From positions 2,256,001 through 2,320,000 of the forward strand of contig NZ_CP092333.1 in assembly GCF_018595675.2 (NCBI RefSeq): DNA of 64,000 bases, in the 5' to 3' direction. The translations under genes and the position numbers were made by a program. This stretch comes from Flavihumibacter fluvii. GTDB lineage: Bacteria > Bacteroidota > Bacteroidia > Chitinophagales > Chitinophagaceae. The notes beneath the pieces are model-generated. The model saw nothing but the letters and a program-made list of their open reading frames with translations, did no database searches and was not told where the DNA came from. Positions 16,769 to 25,407 of this stretch are shown here, piece by piece (the stretch's first letter is position 1; every line of letters begins with the position of its first letter).

Positions 16769-19700
16769 TTAAACAAAACCATTGGATTTAACTGGTTCCA
16801 CGTTTGGTGGAATCAGTTTATATACAACCGGAGTAACGATCCTTGATAATACTGTGGATGAAATCAAGCCTCCAATCAAAACCAAAGCCAGGGGTGAAAT
16901 CAACGGGTTACTGCTAAGGGCAATGGGCAATAATCCCCCAATAGCTGTAAGGCTGGTCAGCACAATAGGTAAAAACCTTAGTTCTCCGGCCTCACGGATC
17001 GCTTCTTCCAGGGATCTTCCCTCGGCACGCAACTGGTTGGTGAAATCCACCAGTAATATAGAGTTCTTTACTTCGATACCGGCCAATCCAATAAAACCGA
17101 TGATCGCTACAAAAGACATAGGATTTCCCGTTAGCCACAGCATAGTGACACCGCCAATAACACCAAGAGGAATTACCGACAATACAATAAGGGTACTTTT
17201 AAAGGTTTTAAATTCAAGGATTAACACCATAATGAATAAGAACACCGTAGCAATGACTACTGTCATGAAACTACCACCAAACGCATCTTTTTCACTCTCA
17301 GCTTCCCCGGATAATTCAAGTTTGTACCCAATTGGTAATTTCAATTGTTTGGATTTTTTTAAAAATTCCTTCGTTACCTGGTGGGCCAACACTCCTTTTT
17401 CAGTAAAGGCAGTAATCATTACAAACCTTTTTTTATCGAGGTGTTTGATCGTTGGTGCGGAGGATTCAAATTCAAGTTGTGCCACCTGGTTCAGGGGGAC
17501 CGGTGTGCCCTGCAAATTATTGATATACACAGATTGAAAGGTATTGATGGTAGCGAACCTGTCACGGGGCGTATTCACCATGATATTATAATCATCCCCG
17601 TTATCATCAGTATATTTTCCGACTTCTACACCAGCGATAGCTAAACGCACAGTTTTATCAATATCAGCTGTCTGCAATCCAAGGGTCCTCGATTTCTGCG
17701 TATTGATCCGCACACGGATATCAGACTTCAAAAGGCCAACATCATTTTTTACGTAAATAGCACCAGCAGTGGATTTCAGCAACTGTTCGGCATTCCCGGC
17801 AAGGAATCTTAGCGTATCAAGGTTATCTCCGGTTATCCGGATTGCTACTGGCGCTTCGATCTGTGGTCCCTGTTCAAAATCCTTCACTTCAATTTTAGCT
17901 CCCGTTAAAGTCATGAATTCCAGCCTGAGTTTCTCAATGAGTTTAGCTTTTTGTGTTGGTGATATTCCTGAACTCAACTGCACAAAAAACTGGGCAAAAT
18001 CGGGCTTATCATTTTCAGGGATGACATTGTAGTATATACGCGGGTTCCCCTTCCCTACGTTGGTTACATAAAATTCAATATCTTTTTCCCTTTTCAATTT
18101 TGATTCGACAAAATGTGCCATTTTTTCTGTGGCTGCCAAATTGGTCTGCAAAGGCATATTCAGGTTAACAAGGAACTGTGGTTTTTCTGAGGTGGGAAAT
18201 AACCTGAATCCCACTACTTTGAACAATAACAGCGAAAGCCCAAACAAAGAAAATGCAACGAACAAAGTTGCTAATGGCCGATTCAGGGAAATGTCCAATA
18301 ATCGGGAATAACTACCGCTGATCAGCTTTTTCAATGCACGCAGGAATATATTGCCTTCTGCGCTATGATTTGTCTTCAACACTTTACTGGCCAGGAAAGG
18401 CACAATAGTCAGTGATACCAGCATGGATGCAAAAACCGAAGTAATTACCGCCATGGGAAGTCCACGGATAAATTCACCCGCGGATTCCGGCAGGAAGACA
18501 AGGGGCAAGAAAGCAATCATAAGGGTTGCCGTACATCCTAAAACTGCTAAACCAATTTGTTTTGTGGCTTCAATCACCGCTACTTTAATTGGATGGCCTT
18601 CTCGCAGCCATCTTTCGATATTTTCCACCACCACAATACTGTCATCCACTAATAAACCCAGGGCGACGACAAGTCCAACAATACTTAGCTGATTCAGGGA
18701 AAAGCCCATGGCATTCATCATAACAATGCCCATACCCAACGATAAAGGAATGGCCACCATCACGATCAGGGAAGCCCGCCAGCCCAGAGGTACCAGAGTA
18801 ATGAGTACAAGGCCGATGGCGATCAGGAAATCAACCCCCAAACCTCCCAATCGATGGCTTACATTATCGGCCTGGTCAAAATGTTTTACGAGGGCGATAT
18901 TGGCAGGTAATTTTTGTTCAAATGCCTTGATCACCGGCAGGTAGGATTTCTGGGACACCGCAATATTCTGACCGGATTTTTGCGCTGCTGTCACCAATAC
19001 ACAACGATGGCCATTCAGGCGGGTGATGTGCTTTTGTTCTACATAATTTAGCGCAATGTCTGCAACGTCCTTGAGGTAAATAACATTCCCCTTAGCCGCA
19101 TAGACAATGGTATTTTTAATTTCTTCAAGGTCTTTGTATTTACCGCTGGTTTTTACATTGAATATTCTGGAACCAGCCTGTACACTTCCTCCTGGAATAT
19201 TAGCCGCTTCACTTTGAATGCTTCCGATCACTGCATTTAATGGGATCTTTTGCTGTGCGATCCTATCGAGTTGCAGATCGATTCTTACAATCTGCTCAGG
19301 CACTCCCCAGTAATCTACTTTCTTCAGGCTAGTTACTTTCTCCAGATCCTCTTTTAAGACTGTGGCATAATACCTCATCCGTTCATCAGAGGCATTTTCA
19401 GAAACCAGGGCAATCTGTAACACACTTACATCAGTTGGCGTAACTTTCTTCACCTCCACGCTGTGGATATCGCCAGGCAGGTCTGGCCGAATGGCATTAA
19501 TTTCCCTTACCAGTTCCTGGTATTTCGTTTCTACATCACTGTTATACTTGTATTCCACATTCAATACAGCAACACCATCATCTATCTTCGTAGTGATTTT
19601 TTTCAGGTTCTCCAGTTCACTTACTTTTTTCTCAATAGGCTTCACCACTAGTTCTTCCATATCCCTTGGACTGGTACCCGGATAAATAATAACTATGGGA

Positions 19701-19834
19701 AACTGTGGTGGATTGATTTCAGGATCTTCTGCACGTGGCATGGTGATCAATGTGGTTATACTAACTACAATGATTAATAGAAATGCCACAAGGGTAAATT
19801 GGTAATTCTTTACAAAAAAAGACGTAATACGCAT
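16769..19834 (-). CDS. RND efflux transporter permease (AcrB family)
   Basis: A 1021-aa inner-membrane RND pump. It starts with a cytoplasmic leader and TM1, then the porter region beginning ITMPRAEDPEINPP, which is typical of RND proteins. The proton-relay aspartates are visible in TM4 as GLLVDDSIVVVENIERW. The C-terminal half repeats the twelve-helix plan and ends in SSTVLSRIVTPVVYKL. It exports drugs, dyes, detergents or lipids using the proton gradient; specificity is not predictable. It is the last gene of the tolC-like / membrane fusion / RND operon governed by the TetR protein at 22344-22961. Confidence 0.93.
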   Translation of the reverse strand: MRITSFFVKNYQFTLVAFLLIIVVSITTLITMPRAEDPEINPPQFPIVIIYPGTSPRDMEELVVKPIEKKVSELENLKKITTKIDDGVAVLNVEYKYNSDVETKYQELVREINAIRPDLPGDIHSVEVKKVTPTDVSVLQIALVSENASDERMRYYATVLKEDLEKVTSLKKVDYWGVPEQIVRIDLQLDRIAQQKIPLNAVIGSIQSEAANIPGGSVQAGSRIFNVKTSGKYKDLEEIKNTIVYAAKGNVIYLKDVADIALNYVEQKHITRLNGHRCVLVTAAQKSGQNIAVSQKSYLPVIKAFEQKLPANIALVKHFDQADNVSHRLGGLGVDFLIAIGLVLITLVPLGWRASLIVMVAIPLSLGMGIVMMNAMGFSLNQLSIVGLVVALGLLVDDSIVVVENIERWLREGHPIKVAVIEATKQIGLAVLGCTATLMIAFLPLVFLPESAGEFIRGLPMAVITSVFASMLVSLTIVPFLASKVLKTNHSAEGNIFLRALKKLISGSYSRLLDISLNRPLATLFVAFSLFGLSLLLFKVVGFRLFPTSEKPQFLVNLNMPLQTNLAATEKMAHFVESKLKREKDIEFYVTNVGKGNPRIYYNVIPENDKPDFAQFFVQLSSGISPTQKAKLIEKLRLEFMTLTGAKIEVKDFEQGPQIEAPVAIRITGDNLDTLRFLAGNAEQLLKSTAGAIYVKNDVGLLKSDIRVRINTQKSRTLGLQTADIDKTVRLAIAGVEVGKYTDDNGDDYNIMVNTPRDRFATINTFQSVYINNLQGTPVPLNQVAQLEFESSAPTIKHLDKKRFVMITAFTEKGVLAHQVTKEFLKKSKQLKLPIGYKLELSGEAESEKDAFGGSFMTVVIATVFLFIMVLILEFKTFKSTLIVLSVIPLGVIGGVTMLWLTGNPMSFVAIIGFIGLAGIEVKNSILLVDFTNQLRAEGRSLEEAIREAGELRFLPIVLTSLTAIGGLLPIALSSNPLISPLALVLIGGLISSTVLSRIVTPVVYKLIPPNVEPVKSNGFV

Positions 19835-19861
19835 AATATCTTGTTAGAAGATTCTGTTGAA

Positions 19862-20905
19862 TTATTTCATTGGACTAATGGCAGAATGTTCGCTCAGGTA
19901 GGGGCTGCCTGAACTAACCACATATTTATGACCCGCTAATCCATCGGATATATACACGGTATTATTGCTGATGGAAGAAATCGTCACTTCTACTTTTTGC
20001 ACAGTTTTCTGGTCATCGCTAACATACACAAACCCCTTTTTACCATTGGCTTCCAGAAGAGCTTCATAACCTATACTATATCCTTCAACAGCCTTTTTAA
20101 CCTGAATGGCTGCGATACCAAACATACCGATGGCGGGTTGCTCTTTTTCAAAAATCACCTGCACTTCCACCGCAAAAGATCCGGTAGCAGCATCAGCAGC
20201 AAGGGACTTTTTACTCACTTTCCCCTTGAATACTTTACCCGGAAAAGCGTCTATAGTCACAATAGCCGGATTTCCGGTTTCTACGGCAGCCCAGTCCTGG
20301 TCAGACAGACCGAGTTTAAGTATCCATTTACTCGATACTGAAGAGGCATTCATTAATAGAATGGGGTTTCCAGCATTTACGAGTTCACCGGTATTCGCCA
20401 GTTTCTTCACTAAAAAACCATCAGCGGGTGCAAAAATCCTGGAGAATTGTTGGTTGAAGGCAACCTGTTGCAAATTCTGCCGGGCGATATCGGCTCCGGT
20501 TTTCGCATTCTGAAATTGCTCAAGGGTTGCAACGCTGTCACGGTAAAGGTTACTGGCACGCTTGTAATCACGGTCGGCCTTTTCTACGGCCAATGCTGCC
20601 AGTTGCACCTGAGCTGAAATTTCAGTTGACTTTAAGGTGGCCAGTAATTGCCCTTTTTTTACTTTATCCCCTTCCTCTACATATACCTGGTCAATTACAC
20701 CACCTATTTTAAATGCAAGGCGGGCTTCATTTTCAGTTGACAATAAACCTGACGCATTTAGGTTTTGTTGATTACCGGCAGCAGAAATGGGCAGCAATTT
20801 TACAGGAACAAGTTCTCCTGAGGTGAATACTTTTTTTTCTGTTGCATTAGTATTGCAGGAAAACAGAATTATTGCCATGGCAAATGCAGTGATAATGAAT
20901 TTCAT
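19862..20905 (-). CDS. RND efflux periplasmic adaptor (membrane fusion protein)
   Basis: A 347-aa adaptor anchored as a lipoprotein (signal ending ILFSCNTNA). It has a biotinyl/lipoyl-like half-motif (KIGGVIDQVYVEEGDKVKKG), a helical hairpin at about residues 100-150, the second half-motif (FAPADGFLVKKLANTGELV) and a beta-barrel C-terminus. It bridges the RND pump and the outer-membrane channel. It sits between the TolC-like gene (14 bases upstream) and the pump gene (27 bases downstream). Confidence 0.92.
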   Translation of the reverse strand: MKFIITAFAMAIILFSCNTNATEKKVFTSGELVPVKLLPISAAGNQQNLNASGLLSTENEARLAFKIGGVIDQVYVEEGDKVKKGQLLATLKSTEISAQVQLAALAVEKADRDYKRASNLYRDSVATLEQFQNAKTGADIARQNLQQVAFNQQFSRIFAPADGFLVKKLANTGELVNAGNPILLMNASSVSSKWILKLGLSDQDWAAVETGNPAIVTIDAFPGKVFKGKVSKKSLAADAATGSFAVEVQVIFEKEQPAIGMFGIAAIQVKKAVEGYSIGYEALLEANGKKGFVYVSDDQKTVQKVEVTISSISNNTVYISDGLAGHKYVVSSGSPYLSEHSAISPMK

Positions 20906-20919
20906 AAAAAATGTTTTGG

Positions 20920-22281
20920 TTAATTGAATGAATACGCCGCTGTCTGCCTTTCGAAGTCAGCCAGAGTCGCCAATACTTTATATTTATTCAGGTTGGTTTG
21001 GAGCTGGCTCCTGGTAAGTTGATTCCTGGCGTCAAGGAATTCTATGAAGGTATTCACCCCTTCCTGGTACCCCCTGTCTATTAATTTAAAATACTTACGG
21101 GCGGCATCCTCCTGTTTGATAGCCGACTGGTAACTGTTATAGGCCGTCACTATATTGTTACGACTCACCAGGGAAGCAAGTTCAAGTTGCTGTCGGGTTT
21201 GATCTGCAGTGAGTTCCAGGCTCTGGCTATCAAACCGGGTCTGTTCGATCCTGTATATGTTCCGCTTACCGGTAAAAATTGGTACCTGCAATTGGAGACC
21301 ACCCAAATAAAAAAAAGATCTACTGTTTATCCTGAAATCAAATCCCTGCGCAGCGAGGTCAAGGAATGCATTCAACCTGGGAGTGCTGTAAGACCGGTTC
21401 AATTTCAACACCTGCTGATTGATTACTTTTGCAACAGAAAGGCTTTTTAATTCCTCGCGTCCTGAAATATCGGTTGATTTATTCCATATAAGAGCACGCA
21501 ACTCTTCATCATAATCATAAACAGTATCACCAACCGGAATGGAATCAGTCAAAGATTTATTGCGTAAAAAATTAAAATATGCAAGGGCATTCTGCTGGCT
21601 GTTCATTGCATTCTGCAATTGGCTTTCCACCTGCTTCACTTCGCTTTCAGCCCTTGAAACATAAGCAGGAAGACCCTTTCCATTAGAAAGCAGGGATTGG
21701 TTGACCCTCAGGTTTTGATTAACGACCACCAATGCATTCCTATAGATTTCAATTTCCTTGCCCGTCATCAACACATTAAAATAAGCCTGTTTTACCTGCT
21801 TCACCAGTTCGCGTTTATATACTGAAACATCATTCTCCTGCATTTTGATCTCCTGCTCTTTGATCCTGTTATTTGCCTTGATCGCAGGGTTGATAATTGG
21901 CATAGTCGTCCTTATCCGCAGGTCATAAAAATTATTCGGGTTCAGTTGCTCCGATACATTCTTGATAGTTGGGAAATTATTGCTTGAGGTCAGTTGATTC
22001 AGTGTTTGGTATACGGGGTTGAGCAGGTCTCCTACTGGTATATCAATGGAGCGACCGCCTTGCGCCAGGCTATATTGCCCATCAAATTGAGTAACCGGTA
22101 AAAACATACTGCGTGCTTCCTTTAGCGCCAGTAAACTTTTATCAAGACCCACATTTTTTTCTTTAAGCACCAGGTTATTGCTAAGTGCTTCCTGTACATA
22201 AGCATCCACCCAGTGCTGGGCAAATACAGCAGGCCCGCGTAGCAGGAACAAGGCAGTTATTGTAATGATTTGAACACGCAT
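20920..22281 (-). CDS. TolC-family outer membrane efflux protein
   Basis: A 453-aa outer-membrane factor with an N-terminal signal peptide (TALFLLRGPAVFAQ). It has two long helical regions (around residues 150-230 and 355-440) rich in Gln/Asn/Ala heptads, as expected for the TolC periplasmic tunnel. The C-terminus includes GYQEGVNTFIEFLDARNQLT, a typical OEP-family end. It forms the outer-membrane exit duct for the efflux pump and is the first structural gene after the regulator. A copy of the TetR operator-like palindrome (22313-22325) lies just before its start. Confidence 0.92.
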   Translation of the reverse strand: MRVQIITITALFLLRGPAVFAQHWVDAYVQEALSNNLVLKEKNVGLDKSLLALKEARSMFLPVTQFDGQYSLAQGGRSIDIPVGDLLNPVYQTLNQLTSSNNFPTIKNVSEQLNPNNFYDLRIRTTMPIINPAIKANNRIKEQEIKMQENDVSVYKRELVKQVKQAYFNVLMTGKEIEIYRNALVVVNQNLRVNQSLLSNGKGLPAYVSRAESEVKQVESQLQNAMNSQQNALAYFNFLRNKSLTDSIPVGDTVYDYDEELRALIWNKSTDISGREELKSLSVAKVINQQVLKLNRSYSTPRLNAFLDLAAQGFDFRINSRSFFYLGGLQLQVPIFTGKRNIYRIEQTRFDSQSLELTADQTRQQLELASLVSRNNIVTAYNSYQSAIKQEDAARKYFKLIDRGYQEGVNTFIEFLDARNQLTRSQLQTNLNKYKVLATLADFERQTAAYSFN

Positions 22282-22312
22282 AGTTTAAGTTTTATAATCA
22301 ATGTATATTTAA

Positions 22313-22325
22313 TAAACACCGTTCA
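22313..22325. promoter_or_regulatory. Second copy of the TetR operator-like site, before the TolC-like gene
   Basis: TAAACACCGTTCA matches the palindrome TGAACAGTGTTCA at 22991-23003 in 10 of 13 positions. It lies 31 bases before the start of the TolC-like gene, in the 62-base gap after tetR. The match and position suggest the regulator controls both promoters. This is inferred from sequence similarity. Confidence 0.5.
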
Positions 22326-22343
22326 GCAACTGGGCAAAAAAAA

Positions 22344-22961
22344 TCACATTTTCTCCAGCATGGCTAAGAAGTATCTATAGCCATTTTCCATCAGTTCGGT
22401 TGGTTCCAATCCTTCTTCGTGATAAGCCTTACAACGGTCGCGGCAAAACAGGGCACTCATCCCATGCATGGCAGACCAGATAGTAAAGGACAGGTAATTG
22501 ATATCCATACCTTTGAAATGGCCGATATCCTGGCATTGCCGCAATACATTTTTTAGGAATTCAAGGGTTTGGTGGCCCATCATCCATTTTTCCTGGTCCT
22601 TTTCAGAATCGATGGGCGACTGCATGATGAACATGAGGTCATAAAAATCCTTGTTATTCCAGGCAAAGTCAAGGTAAACTGACCCAATCGCCTTCAGGCG
22701 CTCAAATGGGTTAGACACATGTTGTAATGGCTTCATTTTTTCCAGTAACCGCCGGAAACCTTCTTCATGGAGGGAATGGAATATTTCGTCCTTGTCCTTG
22801 AAATATAGGTAAATGGTACCTGGACTGTACTCGATCTGCTCAGCTATATTGCGGATACTGGCTTCATAATAACCTTTCTCCAGGAATATCTTCCGGGCAG
22901 CGTCAAGGATCAGCGTCCGCATCTCTTCTTTTTCTCTTTGCTTCCGGTTGGCGATGGTCAT
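22344..22961 (-). CDS. TetR/AcrR family transcriptional regulator of the efflux operon
   Basis: A 205-aa regulator with an N-terminal helix-turn-helix at about residues 25-60 (IRNIAEQIEYSPGTIYLYFKD, preceded by the DAARKIFLEKGYYEASI helix) and a variable ligand-binding C-terminal domain. It probably represses the efflux operon that follows it on the same strand (TolC-like, adaptor, RND pump) until an inducer binds. The C-terminal region carries DIGHFKGMDINYLSFTIWSAMHG, resembling TetR_C-type dimer domains. Its own promoter contains a perfect palindrome (22991-23003), so it should regulate itself. Confidence 0.9.
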   Translation of the reverse strand: MTIANRKQREKEEMRTLILDAARKIFLEKGYYEASIRNIAEQIEYSPGTIYLYFKDKDEIFHSLHEEGFRRLLEKMKPLQHVSNPFERLKAIGSVYLDFAWNNKDFYDLMFIMQSPIDSEKDQEKWMMGHQTLEFLKNVLRQCQDIGHFKGMDINYLSFTIWSAMHGMSALFCRDRCKAYHEEGLEPTELMENGYRYFLAMLEKM

Positions 22962-22981
22962 GTTTAACTACTATTCGAAAA

Positions 22982-23012
22982 CAAAATTAATGAACAGTGT
23001 TCAGTAAACAAA
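22982..23012 (-). promoter_or_regulatory. tetR promoter, consensus Bacteroidetes type
   Basis: On the minus strand: TTTG (23012-23009), 19 bases, then TAATTTTG (22989-22982). This is an exact match to TTTG-N19-TAnnTTTG. The operator palindrome is located in the spacer, so binding of the regulator would cover both promoter elements. Confidence 0.8.
22991..23003. promoter_or_regulatory. Predicted TetR operator palindrome
   Basis: TGAACAGTGTTCA is a perfect inverted repeat (TGAAC-N3-GTTCA) centred in the 19-base spacer of the tetR promoter. A related copy is at 22313-22325. Confidence 0.7.
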
Positions 23013-23043
23013 TTTTATTACAATAATTTTTGAACTATTTTTA
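23013..23043 (+). promoter_or_regulatory. Possible promoter of the fluoride riboswitch transcript
   Basis: TTTT, 19 bases, then TATTTTTA (23036-23043) approximates the Bacteroidetes consensus. It would start transcription a few bases before the riboswitch aptamer at 23051. Two elements deviate by one base each. Confidence 0.35.
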
Positions 23044-23050
23044 ATTCTAA

Positions 23051-23148
23051 GGAAATGGTGTCTTCCTATTCAACCGTTCTTTTTTACAAGAGCTGATGGC
23101 GCCTACAAATACAAACACCTGGCATGTAGTCTTTAACTCATTTGTAGG
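23051..23148 (+). ncRNA. Fluoride riboswitch (crcB motif) with translational expression platform
   Basis: The aptamer is 23051-23106. P1 stem GGAA (23051-23054) pairs with TTCC (23063-23066). The loop ATGGTGTC holds GGTGTC, which forms a six-pair pseudoknot with GGCGCC (23098-23103). The conserved AACCG follows (23072-23076), and GTTCTT (23076-23081) forms a hairpin with AAGAGC (23087-23092). The conserved 3' end is TGATGGCGCCTAC. This layout matches the known fluoride aptamer closely. Expression platform: CCTACAAAT (23102-23110) is perfectly complementary over nine bases to ATTTGTAGG (23140-23148), which abuts the ATG at 23149. Without fluoride, this stem would hide the ribosome site; ligand-bound aptamer keeps CCTAC in the aptamer and frees it, turning translation on. 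The mechanism is inference from pairing. Confidence 0.9.
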
Positions 23149-24432
23149 ATGAACAAACCAAAATATTCCCCTGAACAGTATTTTGTTGCCCGCCAGTTGC
23201 TACGCTGGACAATTCTGATCCTGCCTGTATCGGTGGTGATCGGATGCCTGGTGGCCCTGTTTTTATGGCTTCTTGATTGGGCAACAGCTACCCGGTGGGC
23301 AAATATATGGCTGGTGTTTTTATTGCCCTTAGCCGGTTTACTGATCTATTGGCTGTACACTACCTGGGGGAAAAATACTGGTGCTGGTAATAACCTGATC
23401 ATCGATGAAATCCACCAGCCAGGCGGGGGTATACCAGCCAGGATGGCTCCCTTAATACTGGCTACTACCATCATTACCCATTTATTTGGTGGATCAGCAG
23501 GCCGGGAAGGAACAGCGGTACAAATGGGCGGCAGCATCGCTGCATTGTTCTCACGCTGGTATAAACTTCACCATGAGCAAAAAAGGATCCTGTTAATGTG
23601 TGGCATGTCAGCAGGATTTGGGGCAGTTTTCGGAACACCTGTCGCCGGGGCTGTATTTGCATTGGAAGTGTTAACCATTGGGCGGATCAAATACGACGCA
23701 TTGATCCCCTGCCTCATCGCCAGCCTGATCGCAGATATCACCTGCAGAACTACCGGTATCCAACATACGCAGTATCATATCAGTGGAATTTCCGGGCCGA
23801 ACAAATATTTACCTTTCATTGCATTCGATGTCATTTTATTATTCAAGATTATTCTTGCCGGTTCGCTGTTTGGATTGGCCTCCTATTTCTTTGCAAAATT
23901 ATCACAAACCATAAAAAGTAAAAGCCAGCAATATATTCCAAAACCATGGATGGTACCATTCATTGGAGCCTTGCTGGTGATTGCCATAAGCTATGGCCTG
24001 GGTAGCTTTGATTACCTGGGACTAGGTGTAACCAATCCAGAAAGTGGTATTAGCATCACCAGCGCATTTTCAGTGAATGGTGCCAGCCACTTCAGTTGGT
24101 TTTGGAAACTCCTGCTGACAGCTATCACACTTGGTACGGGTTTTAAGGGCGGTGAAGTAACTCCATTATTTTTTATTGGAGCCACACTTGGCAATACACT
24201 GGCGATGCTGAGCGGGTCACCCGTTGACCTCTTTGCGGGCCTTGGTTTTATTGCAGTATTTGCCGGTGCAACAAATACCCCGATTGCCTGTACCCTGATG
24301 GGCATTGAGCTGTTTGGCGGGGAGCATACCATTTATTTTGCTGTAGCCTGTTTTACCGCCTATTATTTTAGTGGGCACACCGGCATTTACCATGCTCAAA
24401 AGACGGCTATAAAAAAACTGGACCCGCAATGA
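23149..24432 (+). CDS. CLC-family transporter, probable fluoride/proton antiporter (CLC-F)
   Basis: A 427-aa CLC protein with about 14 hydrophobic segments. Fingerprints: [13 protein letters not shown] (helix C-D region) in place of the chloride-type [13 protein letters not shown] (gating Glu120, Thr instead of the usual Pro), [23 protein letters not shown] and [15 protein letters not shown] in place of GxFxP. The lost pore serine (Asn81, 39 residues before the gating Glu), GREGT and EVTP are features I associate with the fluoride-selective CLC-F branch. The fluoride riboswitch directly upstream supports this strongly. The role would be export of toxic fluoride from the cytoplasm. The stop overlaps the start of the decayed phosphodiesterase gene (ATGA), formerly translationally coupled. 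Confidence 0.9.
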   Translation: MNKPKYSPEQYFVARQLLRWTILILPVSVVIGCLVALFLWLLDWATATRWANIWLVFLLPLAGLLIYWLYTTWGKNTGAGNNLIIDEIHQPGGGIPARMAPLILATTIITHLFGGSAGREGTAVQMGGSIAALFSRWYKLHHEQKRILLMCGMSAGFGAVFGTPVAGAVFALEVLTIGRIKYDALIPCLIASLIADITCRTTGIQHTQYHISGISGPNKYLPFIAFDVILLFKIILAGSLFGLASYFFAKLSQTIKSKSQQYIPKPWMVPFIGALLVIAISYGLGSFDYLGLGVTNPESGISITSAFSVNGASHFSWFWKLLLTAITLGTGFKGGEVTPLFFIGATLGNTLAMLSGSPVDLFAGLGFIAVFAGATNTPIACTLMGIELFGGEHTIYFAVACFTAYYFSGHTGIYHAQKTAIKKLDPQ

Positions 24433-25390
24433 GAAAATTATTGGCAATTGGATGCCTGTTTCTTTTGGCACCTGTCAAAAGAGCAACCGCACAAAAGGTT
24501 TCTGTCCATTCATTTAAAGTGATACCACTTGGTGTAAAAGGCAAATGGATGAACGTAATCTTTCAGCTTACCTGGTCGCAGCTGGCGGTTCCCAGGATTA
24601 TATATATCTGAATGCTGGCACCATTAAGTATGGTGTCCAACAGGCTATTCTGAACCATAGCCTAAGTGGGGATGCTGGAGCCTTTCTCCATCAAGATATC
24701 AAAAGTTACCTTATTTCGCATGCGCACCTTGACCATATTTCCGGTTTAATATTGAATTCACCCAATGATAGAACTAAAAAATATTTATGCTTTAACGCCG
24801 GTTATCGCCATTTTACAATCACCTTATTTTACCTGGAAAAGTTAGGCAGACTTCTGTAATGAGGGATAAGCGCCTGCACTCAATAAATACCACGATACAT
24901 ATTTAGCAGAAGAGCAGGCTACTCATCTGGTAAATACCAACCTCACAGTTAAACCTTTTGCATTAAGCCATAGCCATCATTACCAATGCAGTGCCTTCCT
25001 TATTGAAAATGACCACGCACAAATGCTTTACCTGGGCGATACTGGTCCGGACAGCCTGGAACATACCGGAAACCTGGAACACTTGTAACAGACTGTTGCA
25101 CCACTGGTAAAACAAAATACTTTGAAGGCGATCTTTATTGAAGTTTCGTTTCCGGATGAGCAACCCGATCAGCAGTTGTTCGGTCATCTTACACCGCAAT
25201 GGCTGATGCAGGAAATGGATAAACTATCCGACCTGGCTGGGAAAGAAAGCTTAAAAGCAGTTAAAATTTTCATCACGATATCACGCCCGGAAAAAATAGG
25301 GAAGAACAAATCAGGGAGCAACTAAAGCACCACAACACCACTGGATTGCAATTACTATTTCCGCTGCAGGGAATACCAATTGAGTTCTAA
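24429..25390 (+). pseudogene. Decayed class II cyclic-nucleotide phosphodiesterase (MBL fold)
   Basis: The gene starts at ATG 24429 overlapping the CLC stop, with a signal peptide (LLAIGCLFLLAPVKRATA). Fragments in different frames spell a class II 3',5'-cyclic-nucleotide phosphodiesterase: ERNLSAYLVAAG, the metal motif SHAHLDHISGL, LYLGDTGPDS and FIEVSFPDEQPDQQLFGHL. The frame changes near 24540, between 24840 and 24906, and near 25285, and there is an in-frame TAA at 25086-25088. At least three frameshifts and one nonsense codon exclude a functional enzyme. The original protein would have hydrolysed cAMP-type signals in the periplasm. Gene ends at TAA 25388-25390. Confidence 0.85.
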
Positions 25391-25407
25391 CTTTTTTAAC
25401 TCTGTAA

